From assembly GCA_963556695.1 (NCBI GenBank), contig CAUWAG010000003.1:4836001-4900000 (forward strand): DNA of 64,000 nt. The letters run 5' to 3'. The stretch's first letter is position 1. Each line of letters opens with the position of its first letter. This document shows positions 1 to 11,439 of the stretch, piece by piece. The translations under genes were made by a program, and so were the position numbers. This DNA is from Anthostomella pinea (taxonomy: Eukaryota > Ascomycota > Sordariomycetes > Xylariales > Xylariaceae). The notes under the pieces were generated by a model. The model searched no databases. It saw only the letters and a list, made by a program, of their open reading frames with translations, and had not been told where the DNA came from.

Positions 1-543
1 GTCGGCATCCAATCCAAGTGCTTCGAGCTCCCTCACGAGCTCGTTGATCTTGATAACCTTGGCGATCTGCTCAGGCAGGAGTGCCTCGCCGCCTTCCTTC
101 TTGTTCTTCAAGTCCTTGGCCTGCTTCAGCTTCTTCTTCAGATTGCGTGCCTTTTTCTCCCTTTCAGCTTCCGGATCGACTTCCTCGGCAGCGGGTGTAG
201 CAGGTTGAGCTTCGTCGGCGTTGACGCCGTCGGGAGTCTCGTTTGTAGACTTGGCCTTCTTTCTCGCTTCCCGGCGCTTCGCGTTCTTGTTGCTGGCAGC
301 TGAAGCGACTTCTTGCTTCTGGTCCTTCAGCCCCTCGGCTCCTGGTATGCCGCCTTTGCCGCGGTTGCGAAAGGTTTCGGCGGTGCGGTTCTTGTAGACT
401 TCGACGTCCTCCGGGGGCCGGTATCCAGGCCGGATCTTGATGGCTTTTCTTGTTGTGCCATCGGCTCGCATAGATTCTGGAATCTGGCGCTGGCCGCTGC
501 CCTCGTCGGTCACGATGCCCGCTTTGGACGGTTCGGACGGCAT
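1..543 (-). CDS. PYM (partner of Y14-Mago) homologue, partial at left edge
   Basis: The frame opens at an ATG at 543 and stays open for 181 codons to the window edge, so the stop lies outside. The N-terminus has the Mago-Y14 binding signature of PYM/WIBG proteins: a short block ending in R-x-DGTTRKAIKIRPGYRPPEDV, then EVYKN. The middle is rich in Lys and Ala. The C-terminal part has the conserved basic coiled coil (EREKKARNLKKKLKQAKDL) and a terminal ELEALGLDAD. In animals this family binds the exon junction complex core Mago-Y14 and ribosomes, and helps remove the complex during translation; the same role here is inferred. No intron is visible. It is divergent from QCR9, sharing about 400 bp of upstream DNA. 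By family length only a few residues should be missing. Confidence 0.85.
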   Translation of the reverse strand, partial: MPSEPSKAGIVTDEGSGQRQIPESMRADGTTRKAIKIRPGYRPPEDVEVYKNRTAETFRNRGKGGIPGAEGLKDQKQEVASAASNKNAKRREARKKAKSTNETPDGVNADEAQPATPAAEEVDPEAEREKKARNLKKKLKQAKDLKNKKEGGEALLPEQIAKVIKINELVRELEALGLDAD

Positions 544-951
544 TGTGGAAGAAGACGAACTGGGGAACAAGAGGCAACTCCTAGTCGAATATAAATTTGT
601 ACGTAATTTAAACACGCGATAACGCTGCTAGCAGCAAGCAGCAAGCAAAGAATCCAGGGCCTCGAAACTCCTGAAGGCTGAGGGGCAGAGGGGAAAGAAG
701 AGACAGCCCACTATGTTTTCGGAGAAGGTCTGGAAAGTGCTAAAGTGGGTCCGCGCTGCGGTGGGAGCTTTGGCCAATCGGAAACGGCCATTTACCAAAT
801 TGTCTGGATGTCGAATTGAGCCAGCCTCAGTTTTGGACTGTCGCTCTCTCTCGACAGTCCTTTTGTACCAGCACCAAACCGTTCGCACTCTCGCAAGACC
901 ACACACTCACTCCTCGATTCTCGCGGTATCTTCACCTATAACACATTCGCC
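544..951. promoter_or_regulatory. Shared divergent upstream region of PYM and QCR9
   Basis: This 408-bp gap separates two head-to-head genes and must hold both promoters. I see no clear TATA box. A pyrimidine-rich stretch with CTCTCTCT lies about 100 bp before the QCR9 start. No further gene is supported. Confidence 0.5.
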
Positions 952-1355
952 ATGGTACGTTATCCCCCTCCATCCGCCCGCTGTTGATGGCTGTCTGACT
1001 AATCGCGCAATGAACAGGCCAGCCCTCTATACAAGCAAGTCGATCTCTCTCCCGACCGCAGGCCTACCGAACTGACATGTGCCCCTGCAGCGCTCTGTTC
1101 CGAAGGAACTTCCAGATGCTGGGTGTCGTCTTCGTATCCGCATTCGCTTTCGAGATGTACGTGGGCTACGTATGCGCCGCCGAGCACCCTTCCTAACGGG
1201 ATCTTAGGACATACGACGTCGGCATGAACAAGGTCTGGGACAACATCAACAAGGGCGTAAGTGGTCACCATCGAAGTGCGATTCGTCTGGGTCTAATAAG
1301 CAAGCAGCGACAATGGAAGGACATCCGACAAAAGTACGCCGAGGCTGAGGAATAA
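952..1355 (+). CDS. QCR9: Ubiquinol-cytochrome c reductase subunit 9 (complex III)
   Basis: Five exons: 952-954, 1018-1034, 1091-1156, 1208-1256 and 1308-1355, giving 60 residues (MASPLYNALFRRNFQMLGVV at the N-terminus, KYAEAEE at the C-terminus). This matches the Qcr9/UCR10 family: a short matrix segment with LFRRN, one transmembrane helix (about residues 16-29), then the conserved YDVGMNKVWDNINKG and W-KDI. The subunit is a small single-span component of mitochondrial complex III near the Rieske protein and cytochrome c1. The first exon is only the ATG codon. The second intron uses a GC donor (GCAAGT) and the other three use GT. The four introns are 63, 56, 51 and 51 nt, so over half of the 404-bp span is intronic. 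The protein match is what fixes these splice sites. Confidence 0.93.
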
Positions 1356-2315
1356 GCAGTGGTCGACGGATGTGGAATCGATGGAAGCCAACAACTAGAG
1401 AGCCAGTCTGAGAATATCAGAAGGCATTGAGCTCTGAGACTGTACAGTACCGACGGAACAATATTAGAGCAGATCGCAGAAAGGCCGTCAACTTTTTCAG
1501 ACCGGCTCTCCCTATCGTTCATAATATCGCTTGTACAAATCCTCGAAGGCCAATGCTCCCTAGCGTTTTCGAGTGGCAGGTGAAGGACAGCTCCTATGTA
1601 TAGAAGACCTTTATGCTTGAGAACGCTTACTTCTAGATTTACTACTGAGAGTGGCACAAGGAGCGGGAACCTGCAGAATCTACGGTCATCCCTTCGTAGA
1701 AAAGAAGCTTGGTGATCTAACTGTGATGGTGGAAAGACAAGGTGCGTGCAGTTGAAAGCTAGCTACCCGATACTAGATAGACATGCTTCCACACGAATGC
1801 CTCTTTCGAGGAGAGCCACGAGAAGTTGAGAGCGAAAAGAGCCGAGCAGTGACACAACATGAATGTACATGCATCATGGATGTGTACTTGCCTCCATGCA
1901 TCCCATTGTGACGCAGGCTTATCGCCGATAAGGAACCATATTATATGCAGGTGTGGAGGGGATCAAACGGCATCACCCGGGCATTGTCCAGAAGCCCAGA
2001 CAACCAACAACCACCACATCTCGACACCTCGACACTTTGCCAACTTGAACATAGTGCGTTTCCTGCAGAGGTGCTTCAAGAGCTTCCTTCGTCCTAGACT
2101 TCTATGTCGGGAAACTTTCCACTCGGACACCTTCGTAGGTATTCACTTGGGACCAACGAGATACGTCACTCCCACTCGACAGCCATTCCCTCCTCCCACC
2201 GAGAGACCGAGAGCGTACACTACTCCTTCGAGCTTTCGCCAGCATTCCACCTGCTGCGCACCACGACTACTAAGTACACTGCGAGACGAAACATGGGAAC
2301 AGGTCGGTGCTCATA
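1356..2315. other. Intergenic region with UBR1 promoter and leader
   Basis: About 960 bp between the QCR9 stop and the UBR1 start. It contains the QCR9 3' end and the UBR1 upstream region. In the last 250 bp there are short pyrimidine runs and ACCAACAACCACCACA-like sequence typical of fungal leaders. An upstream reading frame starting at 2104 is listed separately. Confidence 0.5.
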
Positions 2316-2316
2316 A
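2104..2316 (+). promoter_or_regulatory. Candidate uORF ending on the UBR1 start codon
   Basis: An ATG at 2104 opens a 70-codon frame whose TAA stop (2314-2316) shares its last A with the ATG of UBR1 (TAATG). If the transcript starts upstream of 2104 and is unspliced here, ribosomes ending this uORF would be placed directly on the main start. The peptide resembles nothing I know and is Ser/Thr/His-rich. It may equally be chance or lie within a leader intron. Confidence 0.3.
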
Positions 2317-5300
2317 TGGACACGTCAATGTCCACCCAAGAGCTGCAGCTCTGTGAGCACTTGAGAGAGCTGCCCAGGCAGCATGGCTACCGCTACGAGG
2401 AGGTCGCCTGTCGCGATCTCCTGTACAACCTCTTCTGGTCCATGGCCGGAGGAAAGCCCGAATATATGCGACTGCTCTTCCCCGACGGACGGCTCACACC
2501 AAAGGGCACACTCCAATTGAGGGAAGCCCAGGGAGCTTTGGATGGCGCCGAGTACACCGAAGCCGCACGGGGCAAGGCATGTGGTCACATCTTCCGCGTC
2601 GGCGAGGCTTCGTACGCCTGCAGGACCTGCAGCACAGATGACACCTGCGTTCTTTGCAGCAAGTGCTTCGATGCCACAGACCATGCGGGACACATGGTGA
2701 AGATCAGCATTTCGCCAGGAAACAGTGGCTGTTGCGATTGCGGGGATCCCGAAGCCTGGAAAACACCCATATTCTGTACCATCCACAGCGAACGCGACCA
2801 AGATCATAAAGGCAAGGGCAAGGAGGCCGCCGGAATCCCCGACGACCTCGCCGCCAACATCCGCATGACTGTCTCCCGAGCCCTCGATTTCATTTGTGAT
2901 GTCATCTCCTGCGCCCCCGAGCAGCTGCGACAGCCCAAAACAAAAGCTTCCATCGAACAGGGTGAGAAAATGTCTCGCCTGGGCTCAACGTACAACGGAG
3001 GGGATCTCGATTCTCCCGAAGAGTATGCTCTGCTACTGTGGAACGACGAGAAGCATACCGTCAACGAAGTACAAGACCAAGTTGCCCGCGCCTGCAGCAC
3101 AACTCTCGAGGAGGGATACAACAGGGCAGTCGAGACGGATTCTATCGGTCGCAGCATATTGAAATATGACACGAGTATTGACCGGCTGTTAAGATGCGCC
3201 ACCATTCTCGAACAGATCAAAATCACCGTCACCATTCGCTCATCACGGGACATTTTCCGAGAACAAATGTGCGGGTCCATGATCGAGTGGTTGAATGACA
3301 TCGCTGGTTGCTCAGTTGGCAGTGACCACAACATTCTCAGGGAGGTTGTCTGTGAGGAACTCTTGAAACCCTGGCGAAAGGGTAGCCCAGGGACACACGC
3401 TGTCCCGGGCAAGGATGGCCTGGAGGATGAAGCGAAAATCGATTATGACCCAATCGTAGCCCGAACCCAAACTATCTTCATACAGCGAGCTCGAATCCTT
3501 GCCGAGACCGGAGCTACAGCAACTCTCGCTGATTTCCTAGACTCCGATGGTGATGATGAGGATGAGGATGAGGAGGACGACGATGACGATATGGAGTTTG
3601 GTAATCAGACCCCTTCGAGCGAAGAAGACAATGATGAAGATGACGCCGTGGACGAAGATGACGTGGTAATGGTAGATGCTCAGCCAGAAGCTACCGAGGA
3701 TGTAAATCACGTACCTGACTGGATTGGACCGACCGTCGCGTCTCTCGAGGAGGAGGAAGCGACAATGGCAGGATATCCGCCGCCTCCTCCCCCTCCCCCG
3801 GTACCTAGGCGTGCCACCCGGGATAGGGATAGGGATCTTACGCCCTCAGACTCAGACACTGCGGAGCCCCTGATAGCACCAACCGTCTATGCGAAGACTA
3901 ATCTGGAGATTCCGAAGACGCCCGGGCAGGCCAAGTCAGAGAAGACAACCCCTCCCAAGCCAGGGCGGTACTGGGTTGAAACACCAGCCAACTACATGGA
4001 ACGCGATATTTCACATCCATTCGAAGACGTATTTCAGCGCGTTCGTCTGGACTGGTTAGTCTTGTTTGATCTAAGAATGTGGAAGAAGGTCCGCAATGAC
4101 TTGCGTTCTCTCTATATCTCGACCGTGGTCACCATCCCTGAATTCAAACGGATTCTGGGACTTCGTTTCGCCGCCTTGTACACGACTTTGGCGCAACTCT
4201 ATCTCATTGGGGACCGGGAACCTGACCATTCCATTATAAACATCTCTCTGCAGATGTTGACCACACCCTCCATCACTGCGGAAGTTGTTGAAAGGGGGAA
4301 TTTTCTCACTACCCTGATGGCTATTCTGTACACCTTCCTCACCACCAGACAAGTTGGTCATCCTTGGGAGGTCGCTTCAAATGCTGTTCTTGGGTTTGAT
4401 CAAGGTTCGGTTACCAACAGACGCATGTATCATTTCTACATGGACTTGAAGTATCTGCTTGGTTCACCTCACGTGCAAGAGCGGATGAGATCTGAGGAGC
4501 GGTACCTGCTGCAGTTTCTTGATCTGGTCAAACTACACCAAGGCATATGCCCAAACACTCGCGCAGTTGGGGAGCACGTGGAGTATGAGACCGACAGCTG
4601 GATTGGAGCCTCCCTGATGACCCGGGAAATCAATAGACTTTGCCGGCTGTTGTCGGGCTCTTTTTGGCATCTGCCCGAGCAAGACTCACTTTACCTGTCA
4701 AGGGCCATCCGAATGACGGCCAAGCTTGTTATCGTCAACTCCCTCGGAGCCGAGCGAGGCAGATTCACCCAGTCTGAGATCAAAGATGAAGTACGGTTCA
4801 AGACGCTTAGCGACTTTGAATTTGCTGGATCGTCTACCAAGTACGACGTCGTTAGATTTGTCGTGGAGGAACAGCCAATTAGCTTCCATCATGCACTGCA
4901 CTATACCCTTTCGTGGCTGATCGAGTGCGGTAAGCACATGTCGACCCAGCAACTCAGGTCAATGTTGAGTTTCACCGCACAAGAGCTCAAAATGAAGCCG
5001 AGATCCATGGGTCGCAAGGTGATGCCAAGACGAGATCATACCTCTGAAGACTACCTTATGGCTGCATTCGACTACCCTCTTCGAGTGTGCACGTGGCTTG
5101 CGCAAATCAAGGCCGGCATGTGGGTGCGCAACGGGATCAGTCTGCGCCACCAGGCTGGGACTTACCGTAACATCCTCCATCGAGATGTGACTCATGCACG
5201 CGATATCTTCATGCTACAGACTGCAATGGTAGTTTGTGATCCCAGTCGCGTTCTGGCATCCATCGTCGATCGGTTCGGCATGGAACGATGGGTGAAGGGG

Positions 5301-8300
5301 CTCTTTGAGATAAAGTCGACCGCCCAAGACGAAACTCAGCATGTTGATGTCGTCGAGGACATGATCCATCTCTTGATTATCTTGTTGAGTGATCGTACCT
5401 GCCTGATACCCACTGATAATGAGGATCAGACGCAGCTCATGGCACTGCAGCGGGATATCACTCACGTCCTGTGCTTCCGGCCACTATCCTTCAATGAGAT
5501 ATCCAACAAGCTGCCAGAGAAGCACACGGAACAGGAAGAATTCAACCAGGTCCTAGATGAGGCGGCCACCTTCAAATCTCCTGAGGGTGTTTCCGATGTG
5601 GGCACTTTTGAGCTCAAGCCGCACCTCATCGAGGACATCGATCCATATATCGCCCATTACAATAAAAACCAGCGAGAGGAATCGGAGGCCGCCTACCGTA
5701 AATGGATGGCCAAGAAGACCGGAAAGTCCGCCGAGGAAATCATCTTTGAGCCCCAACTCCGCCCAATCCAGTCTGGTGCCTTCGTGGGGCTGGCAGATTT
5801 CACTGCCACTGGCATGTTTGGGCAGATCATCTACTACGCTCTGCTGTATCCTCTTGTAGCTCCCAAGTACACCACCAAGGTCCCTTTCACTAGAGTAGAG
5901 ACTTTCCTGCAAGTCGTTCTGCACCTCATTCTCATCGCCATTTCCGAAGACAAAGCAGACGAGAAGAATCTGCCTGAAACGAGTTCTTTCGTTTACATTG
6001 CCTTGACGACGCACGCACGTAGCAGCATGATGACGGAAGCTCCAGCCGCAAGGACTATCGTATCTCTCCTGGACATCATGTATACCAGAGAGGAGTTCAA
6101 GGCGTGCCATCCCAAGATAGCATTGATCTTGAAGAGGATGAGGCAAAAGTACCCGCAACACTTCGACACGGCCTACCTACAGTTAGGAATACCCATCGAC
6201 CGTATCGACACAGCATCTCCAGCAAGCACTCATAATGTGGAGGAAGAGCGTGAGCGAAAGAAGAAGGCTGCTATGGATCGCCAAGCGAAAGTCATGGCAC
6301 AGTTTCAGCAACAACAGAAGAGCTTTCTGGAGATGCAGGGCGACTTTGACTGGGGTGAAGAAGAGTTGGATGACTTGCAAGATACGAAACCGATGGAGGA
6401 GCAAAAGAACTATTGGAAATATCCAAAGGGAACATGCATTCTATGCCAGGAGGATACCGATGACGGACGGCTGTACGGAACCTTTGCTCTTTTCACCGAA
6501 AGCATGATTCTACGGCAGACCGATCTTCAAGATCCCGATTTCGTTAGAGAGGCTGCCAACACGCCGGTAAACTTGGATCGTTCAGCTGAAGAGATCCGGC
6601 CGTTCGGCCTCGCCCACGAAAATAGAAAGGTGGTTGAGAAGGTTAATTCGCAGGGAGAGACGTTCCTTGCGGAGAGACAGGGAGTAGGAAAAGGATTCCC
6701 CGCCCGACTGTCTCGGACAGGGCCCATATCTGTTGGTTGTGGCCATATTATGCACTTCAGCTGCTTCGACATGTATATGGAGGCAACCGTTCGTAGGCAT
6801 GGGCACCAGATCGCGCGTCACCACCCGGAGAACTTGGACCGATTGGAATTCGTCTGTCCGCTTTGCAAAGCCCTTGGCAATGCATTCTTGCCCATCACCT
6901 GGGATGGCAAGGAAGAGTCCTACCCTGGCATCTTGCAGAGTGGTACCGACTTCACGTCGTTCGTCGATACACAACTGAACGAGCTTCAGTACACTGCAGG
7001 CGCACGCGGGTCACACAACCAGGCACAATCTGCATATCACAATTACTTGCGGACAAGAATGCCGGACAGCCTGCATGATAAGCCTGCTGCAGGCCAATCC
7101 GCTATGGAAAATGTATGGGAACGTGGCACTCCACGCTCGGCATCTTCAGGTACACCATTCAGTGAGACATTTTCTGCCATCGCTACTCCCGGGTCGAGTG
7201 TCCGATCTCGTTCCCCGCCAGCGCCGCCGGAGTCACAATCAAGTGACCAGGAACTGCTGATGATATACCGGCGCTTGCGAGATACACTCCGCAAGAATGA
7301 ACTCACTGCGAATCCTGTAGGTGAAGGCAAGGACGACGAGCTACATGGAAGCGACACATTGGCCCGCTCGGTAGGCTACTCAATCTCTGCAGCTGAAATT
7401 CAGCAACGGGGTGTCGGAGCCCAGTACGGGATGACTCTGATTGAAAAGATTCCAGAGCAGATATTGATCCAGCTCCGTATCTTGTCAGAGACGGTATCGT
7501 CATATATATCGATTGGGGGCGTCAAAGATGGCGGAGGGAACCGCATCGACGCTGAGTTTCGTCGGGATAGTGAACGCCAACACTGCCAACTCTTCATATC
7601 ACGATATCTGGAAGAGCCGGAGCCGAGTACGGGTCGACAGCGGGCCCACGAATATCGGCCGTTACTGGATGAAGACCCTTTCATGTTCCTATGCGAGACT
7701 ATGTTCGGCATGTCCGTCGCACAGAACATGGGCCCGATGCATCTAATTCGGCTCTGCTATCTTGCTGAGATAGTCAAGGTAGTGCATCATGTATCCCGAA
7801 ACCTTCCCGTTTCGAAATGGCTCGAGAACATGCACAATCGAAACGCCGAAGACCTTGCAATGAACAACTTTGCGGACTTCTTTCACTACATCACGATGAA
7901 CGGCATGAACATGAGCCATGAAGTACTCGAGACTTCCAACGATTTGCCAAACCTCGGCTTCGACCAGCCAGCCCTAGATGGTCTAGCGAATCTGCACTCA
8001 TTTGTCAAGAAGTATGCGCTCGTATTCCTTCGAAAGACAGCAATACTTCTACATGTCCATCATGGCGTGGACTTCAACAGTTACATTTCTGCAGTTCCCG
8101 AGGCCGATGAGCTCACGCGTCTCACGGCCGCCCTCCGACTGCCGTCATTTGACGAGATGTGTACGGCAATAACTTCTCTCAGTAGCCAGTATGGCTGGCC
8201 TACGCGGACTGTAGCCATCGTTGATGGCTGGCTCCGCCATCAGATCACTTGGACAAGTGGCCATCGTAGCACGGACGTTAGCGACACCCTGCCCATCTCT

Positions 8301-8878
8301 GCACGTGTTAGCCATCCTGGTATCTTCGAACTGGTTGGATTGCCCAAGAATTTCGACACTCTTATTGAGGAATGTGCCAGACGCCGATGTCCCAAGACGG
8401 GCAAGGATCTAGCTGATGCTGTCGTCTGTCTTATGTGTGGTGACATCTTCTGCGGCCAGAGTATGTGCTGTCTCATGGAGTATCAGGAGCCGGGCCCAGA
8501 CAAGCCTGTGATCCGGATCGGGGGCGCACAGCAGCACATGCGGTTCAAGTAAGTCATTGCTTTCTATATAGGACGGGATTGAGCGAAGGCTAACGAAATC
8601 CTCTGTGCAGATGTCAGGGCAACGTTGGACTATTCATCAACATCCGCAAGTGCGCCCTCTTCTACCTACACCGAGCGTCAGGCAGCTTCAGCAACGCGCC
8701 TTACATCGACAAGTACGGCGAGGTGGACATAGGGCTGCGCCATGGTCGACAGCTGTACCTGAACCAGAGGCGCTACGACTCGATGGTGCGTAACATGTGG
8801 CTGAGTCACGGCATCCCGAGCTTCATTAGCCGAAAGCTGGAAGCGGACATCAACAACGGTGGCTGGGAGACAATCTGA
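2316..8878 (+). CDS. UBR1: N-recognin E3 ubiquitin ligase, Ubr1 type
   Basis: Two exons, 2316-8548 and 8611-8878, encode about 2166 residues. Ubr1 recognises destabilising N-terminal residues and ubiquitinates the protein (N-end rule pathway, cytosol and nucleus). The order fits: UBR box at about 89-160 (CGHIF, then CxxC pairs and CCDCGDPEAW, ending in H), the ClpS-like type-2 pocket at about 235-290 (LLLWNDEKHT), a long acidic Asp/Glu run at about 408-460, a poly-Pro run at about 490-500, a RING-H2 at about 1374-1517 (CILC ... GCGHIMHFSC ... CPLC), and the C-terminal cap region with GLFINIRKC and YLHRASGSF. An ATG at 2328 is an alternative start; 2316 is preferred as the first in frame. The single 62-nt intron has a GTAAGT donor, and the spliced frame restores the conserved CQGNVGLF. 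Length is close to yeast Ubr1 (about 1950) plus fungal insertions. Confidence 0.95.
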
Positions 8879-9797
8879 GAGGCACAGAAGACCTCCAGGT
8901 GAAGCGGAAAGGGGCGGAAACGCTCAAGCACATACCTATAGTGGCGGATGGTATATACTTGCATTGCTGGCCGTCGACGCCTCTTGGGATCAAGAGGAGC
9001 TTGCTTTCATCAATGAGTATATGGGGTTCGGGAGTCTGCTTGTTTGTCTAGTTGGGCTCTGGCATGTGTTATATAGGAATCCAATGTCATTCGCGTCATC
9101 TGACCGGACGATGGTCGCGAACCGCAATTCACGGAATCAATAGACCTTCTCTGCTCCTGACACGAGGCCTTCGACTGTGTATACATAGGGTCATGGCTCT
9201 TGGACGACCGCATGTGATGAAACTGTATGCCTTGCCGAGATGCACTATGGTCTTTTTCGTCTAATCCAGGGAATCATGATGATCAGGGCGGGTATGTAAG
9301 CGCGGGTAGGGCAGAGATATATCAAGTGGATGGGATTCATCAGCGATCGCATGAAGTCACGCTCCACCTCATCTCTCTCTGTCTGGTAGGAAGTGCGCGA
9401 CATGGTGGATTTTTCGATTGTCATGCATGAACTGACTGCTCGCTCGGGTTGGAGCGGATCATGAGGTAATAAATACATTTTCTTGGTCTGATGGGCTGTC
9501 ATGGGGTATCCCGACTCGACTTCACTAGGCGATTTAGTCCTGTCCAGCGACGGTATTCTGAATAACATTTGTACGGTTGCTATGGAGAGCTGCGTGCTGT
9601 TCGACTGTTTGATTTTAGGTTTGTGAGTACCGTACTCACGTAGAGGACAGCGAGTAAAGGACGAGAGAGCGGTTCCTCAACACATGTTTGCCGCATCTTA
9701 GTATTGCAGATGCTTCCAAAGTGAATTCGAATCTCTGTCAGCCAAGGCCTCCTTGCTTCCTGATGCTAAAGAATTCAAGGCTATTTATATAGGAGGC
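8879..9797. other. Convergent intergenic region, UBR1 and WD40 gene 3' ends
   Basis: About 920 bp between two converging stops. It should hold both 3' untranslated regions and polyadenylation signals. No coding frame here resembles a known protein, and I see no repeat. Confidence 0.5.
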
Positions 9798-11439
9798 TCA
9801 TTCCTCTTTCTTGATATCCTCATCCTTCAGAGGTGACTCTCCGGTTTCAGGCACCATGTCGCCATCCTGACTGGGCATCAGTTCCAGCTCCGCATTACCC
9901 ATAGCCGTGTCCTCGTCAGCGACCGCACCGTCCTCCTCAGGCGCCACGACCCCGTTGACTTTCCCAACCGCATCATCCACATCGGCATCGGAGCCGCGAT
10001 GTCTATACACCTTAATCTTGCCGTCCTGACCCGCGCTGACCATAGTATCGCCACAGACGTCGACCCAGAAGCAGACGCCGTCGTGGGCGCGCTCGATGCG
10101 CTGCACGACCTCCTTCGTTTTCACGTCCCACAGCACGACGTCGCCGTCCTCGCTGGCGGCCGCTATGAAGGCCCGGTCGTCGACGGTGCCGAAGCAGCCG
10201 CCGATGCTGAACCCGGCGTTGCGGTGGCCCTGGTACGTCTTCTTGACCGTGCCCGACACGTAGTCCCATAGGCGCAGACAGGAGTCCATGCTGAAGGCCA
10301 GCACGTACCGCCCGTTCGGCGCGAAGCACACCGACGTGACGGGCGGGTTATCCTCGTGCACCATGGTGCGCAGGCACTGGCCTGTCGACGTGTCCCATAT
10401 TCGCCTGACGTATAGTTAGTGGAATGTTGCACATCGTCTCGGCTTGGGGTAAAGTCGTAGCAACTCACGTCAACCCATCCGTGCTGCAACTGACCACCAG
10501 CGTCCCGTCCCGGCAGAAGTCGATGCCGCTGACAGGATCACTATGCGCCGGAAGACTCCTCATCAGCCTCCCCGCCCTCACATCCCACAGGAACACGGCC
10601 TCGTCATAGCTCCCGCTGGCCAGTATGTTTCCCTTGGGCGAGAAGGCAAGACAGTAAACGTAGTTGTGATGGCCCATCAGCGGCTTCGCCCTCGTCGGCT
10701 TCCCCGTCACGCGGTCCCACAGGCGGATGGCCTTGTCGTCGGACCCCGACGCCAGCGTCTTGCTGTCGGGCGACCAGGCGATGGCCGACACGCCCGCCAT
10801 GTGGCCCACCAGCGTGTCCATGTGCCGTCCCGTGACGGCGTCCCATATCCGGATGGTGCCGTCGGCCGAAGATGACGCGATCCATCGGCCATCCGGCGAT
10901 ATGCGCGCTTGAGATATGGGCTTCTGGTGACCAGCAAGTACGAGTCGTGGTGTGTACTGCGGTTTGACCGGCTGCCGCGCGGGTGGGGTCGAGGGTTCGC
11001 GGTCGTGGGCGTTGAGCAAGGGCGTGTCTGTGTCTCGTGCTGATCTGGGACTACGCGAGGGCGAGCCAGAGTCAGAGCGAGACCGCGATCGTGATTGGGT
11101 TTGTGATCTTGACCTCGACCGGGTTCGAGAGCGCGACCGGCTGTCAGTGCGAGAGCGTGACCGTGAGCGCGATCTTGACCTGGACCGGGAGCTGGATGCG
11201 GAGCGGCTGTCGTAGTAATCGTCTTCCCGCCGCCTATTGGGGCTTCGACTCCGGCTCGTTGACCGGCTGCTGTCTAGGGTCTTCTCGCGAATGGACACGC
11301 GCAGTGAATTCTTCTCATCCTGCTTCTCGGGGGTGTCGTAGCGTGGGGTGGCGTCGGCGCTGTCATCGTGAAGTTTGCGCCGCTTCGAGGCAGGGGTAGG
11401 GAGGGGTGTGTTGGCGGTAGAGGAGTCCATTTCCGTCAT
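9798..11439 (-). CDS. WDR5/Swd3-like WD40 protein with RS-rich N-terminus
   Basis: Two exons, 11439-10469 and 10404-9798, encode 525 residues. The 64-nt intron (GTGAGT ... CAG) rejoins DGLT to RIWD. Seven WD repeats follow one another from about residue 155: GHQKPIS, GHMAGVS, GHHNYVY, AHSDPVS, EDNPPVTSV, GHRNAG, AHDGVCFW. Repeats end in IWD, LWD or KVY. The fifth and sixth (EDNPPVTSVCFAPNGRYVL, LRLWDYVSGTVKKTYQGH) closely recall WDR5, whose yeast counterpart Swd3 is a scaffold of COMPASS, the H3K4 methyltransferase. Residues about 60-130 are an Arg-Ser dipeptide region like those of splicing factors. The C-terminus (about 455-525) is an acidic tail ending in KKEE. Nuclear function is likely. 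The Swd3 assignment rests on repeat similarity; another WD40 scaffold is possible. Confidence 0.8.
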
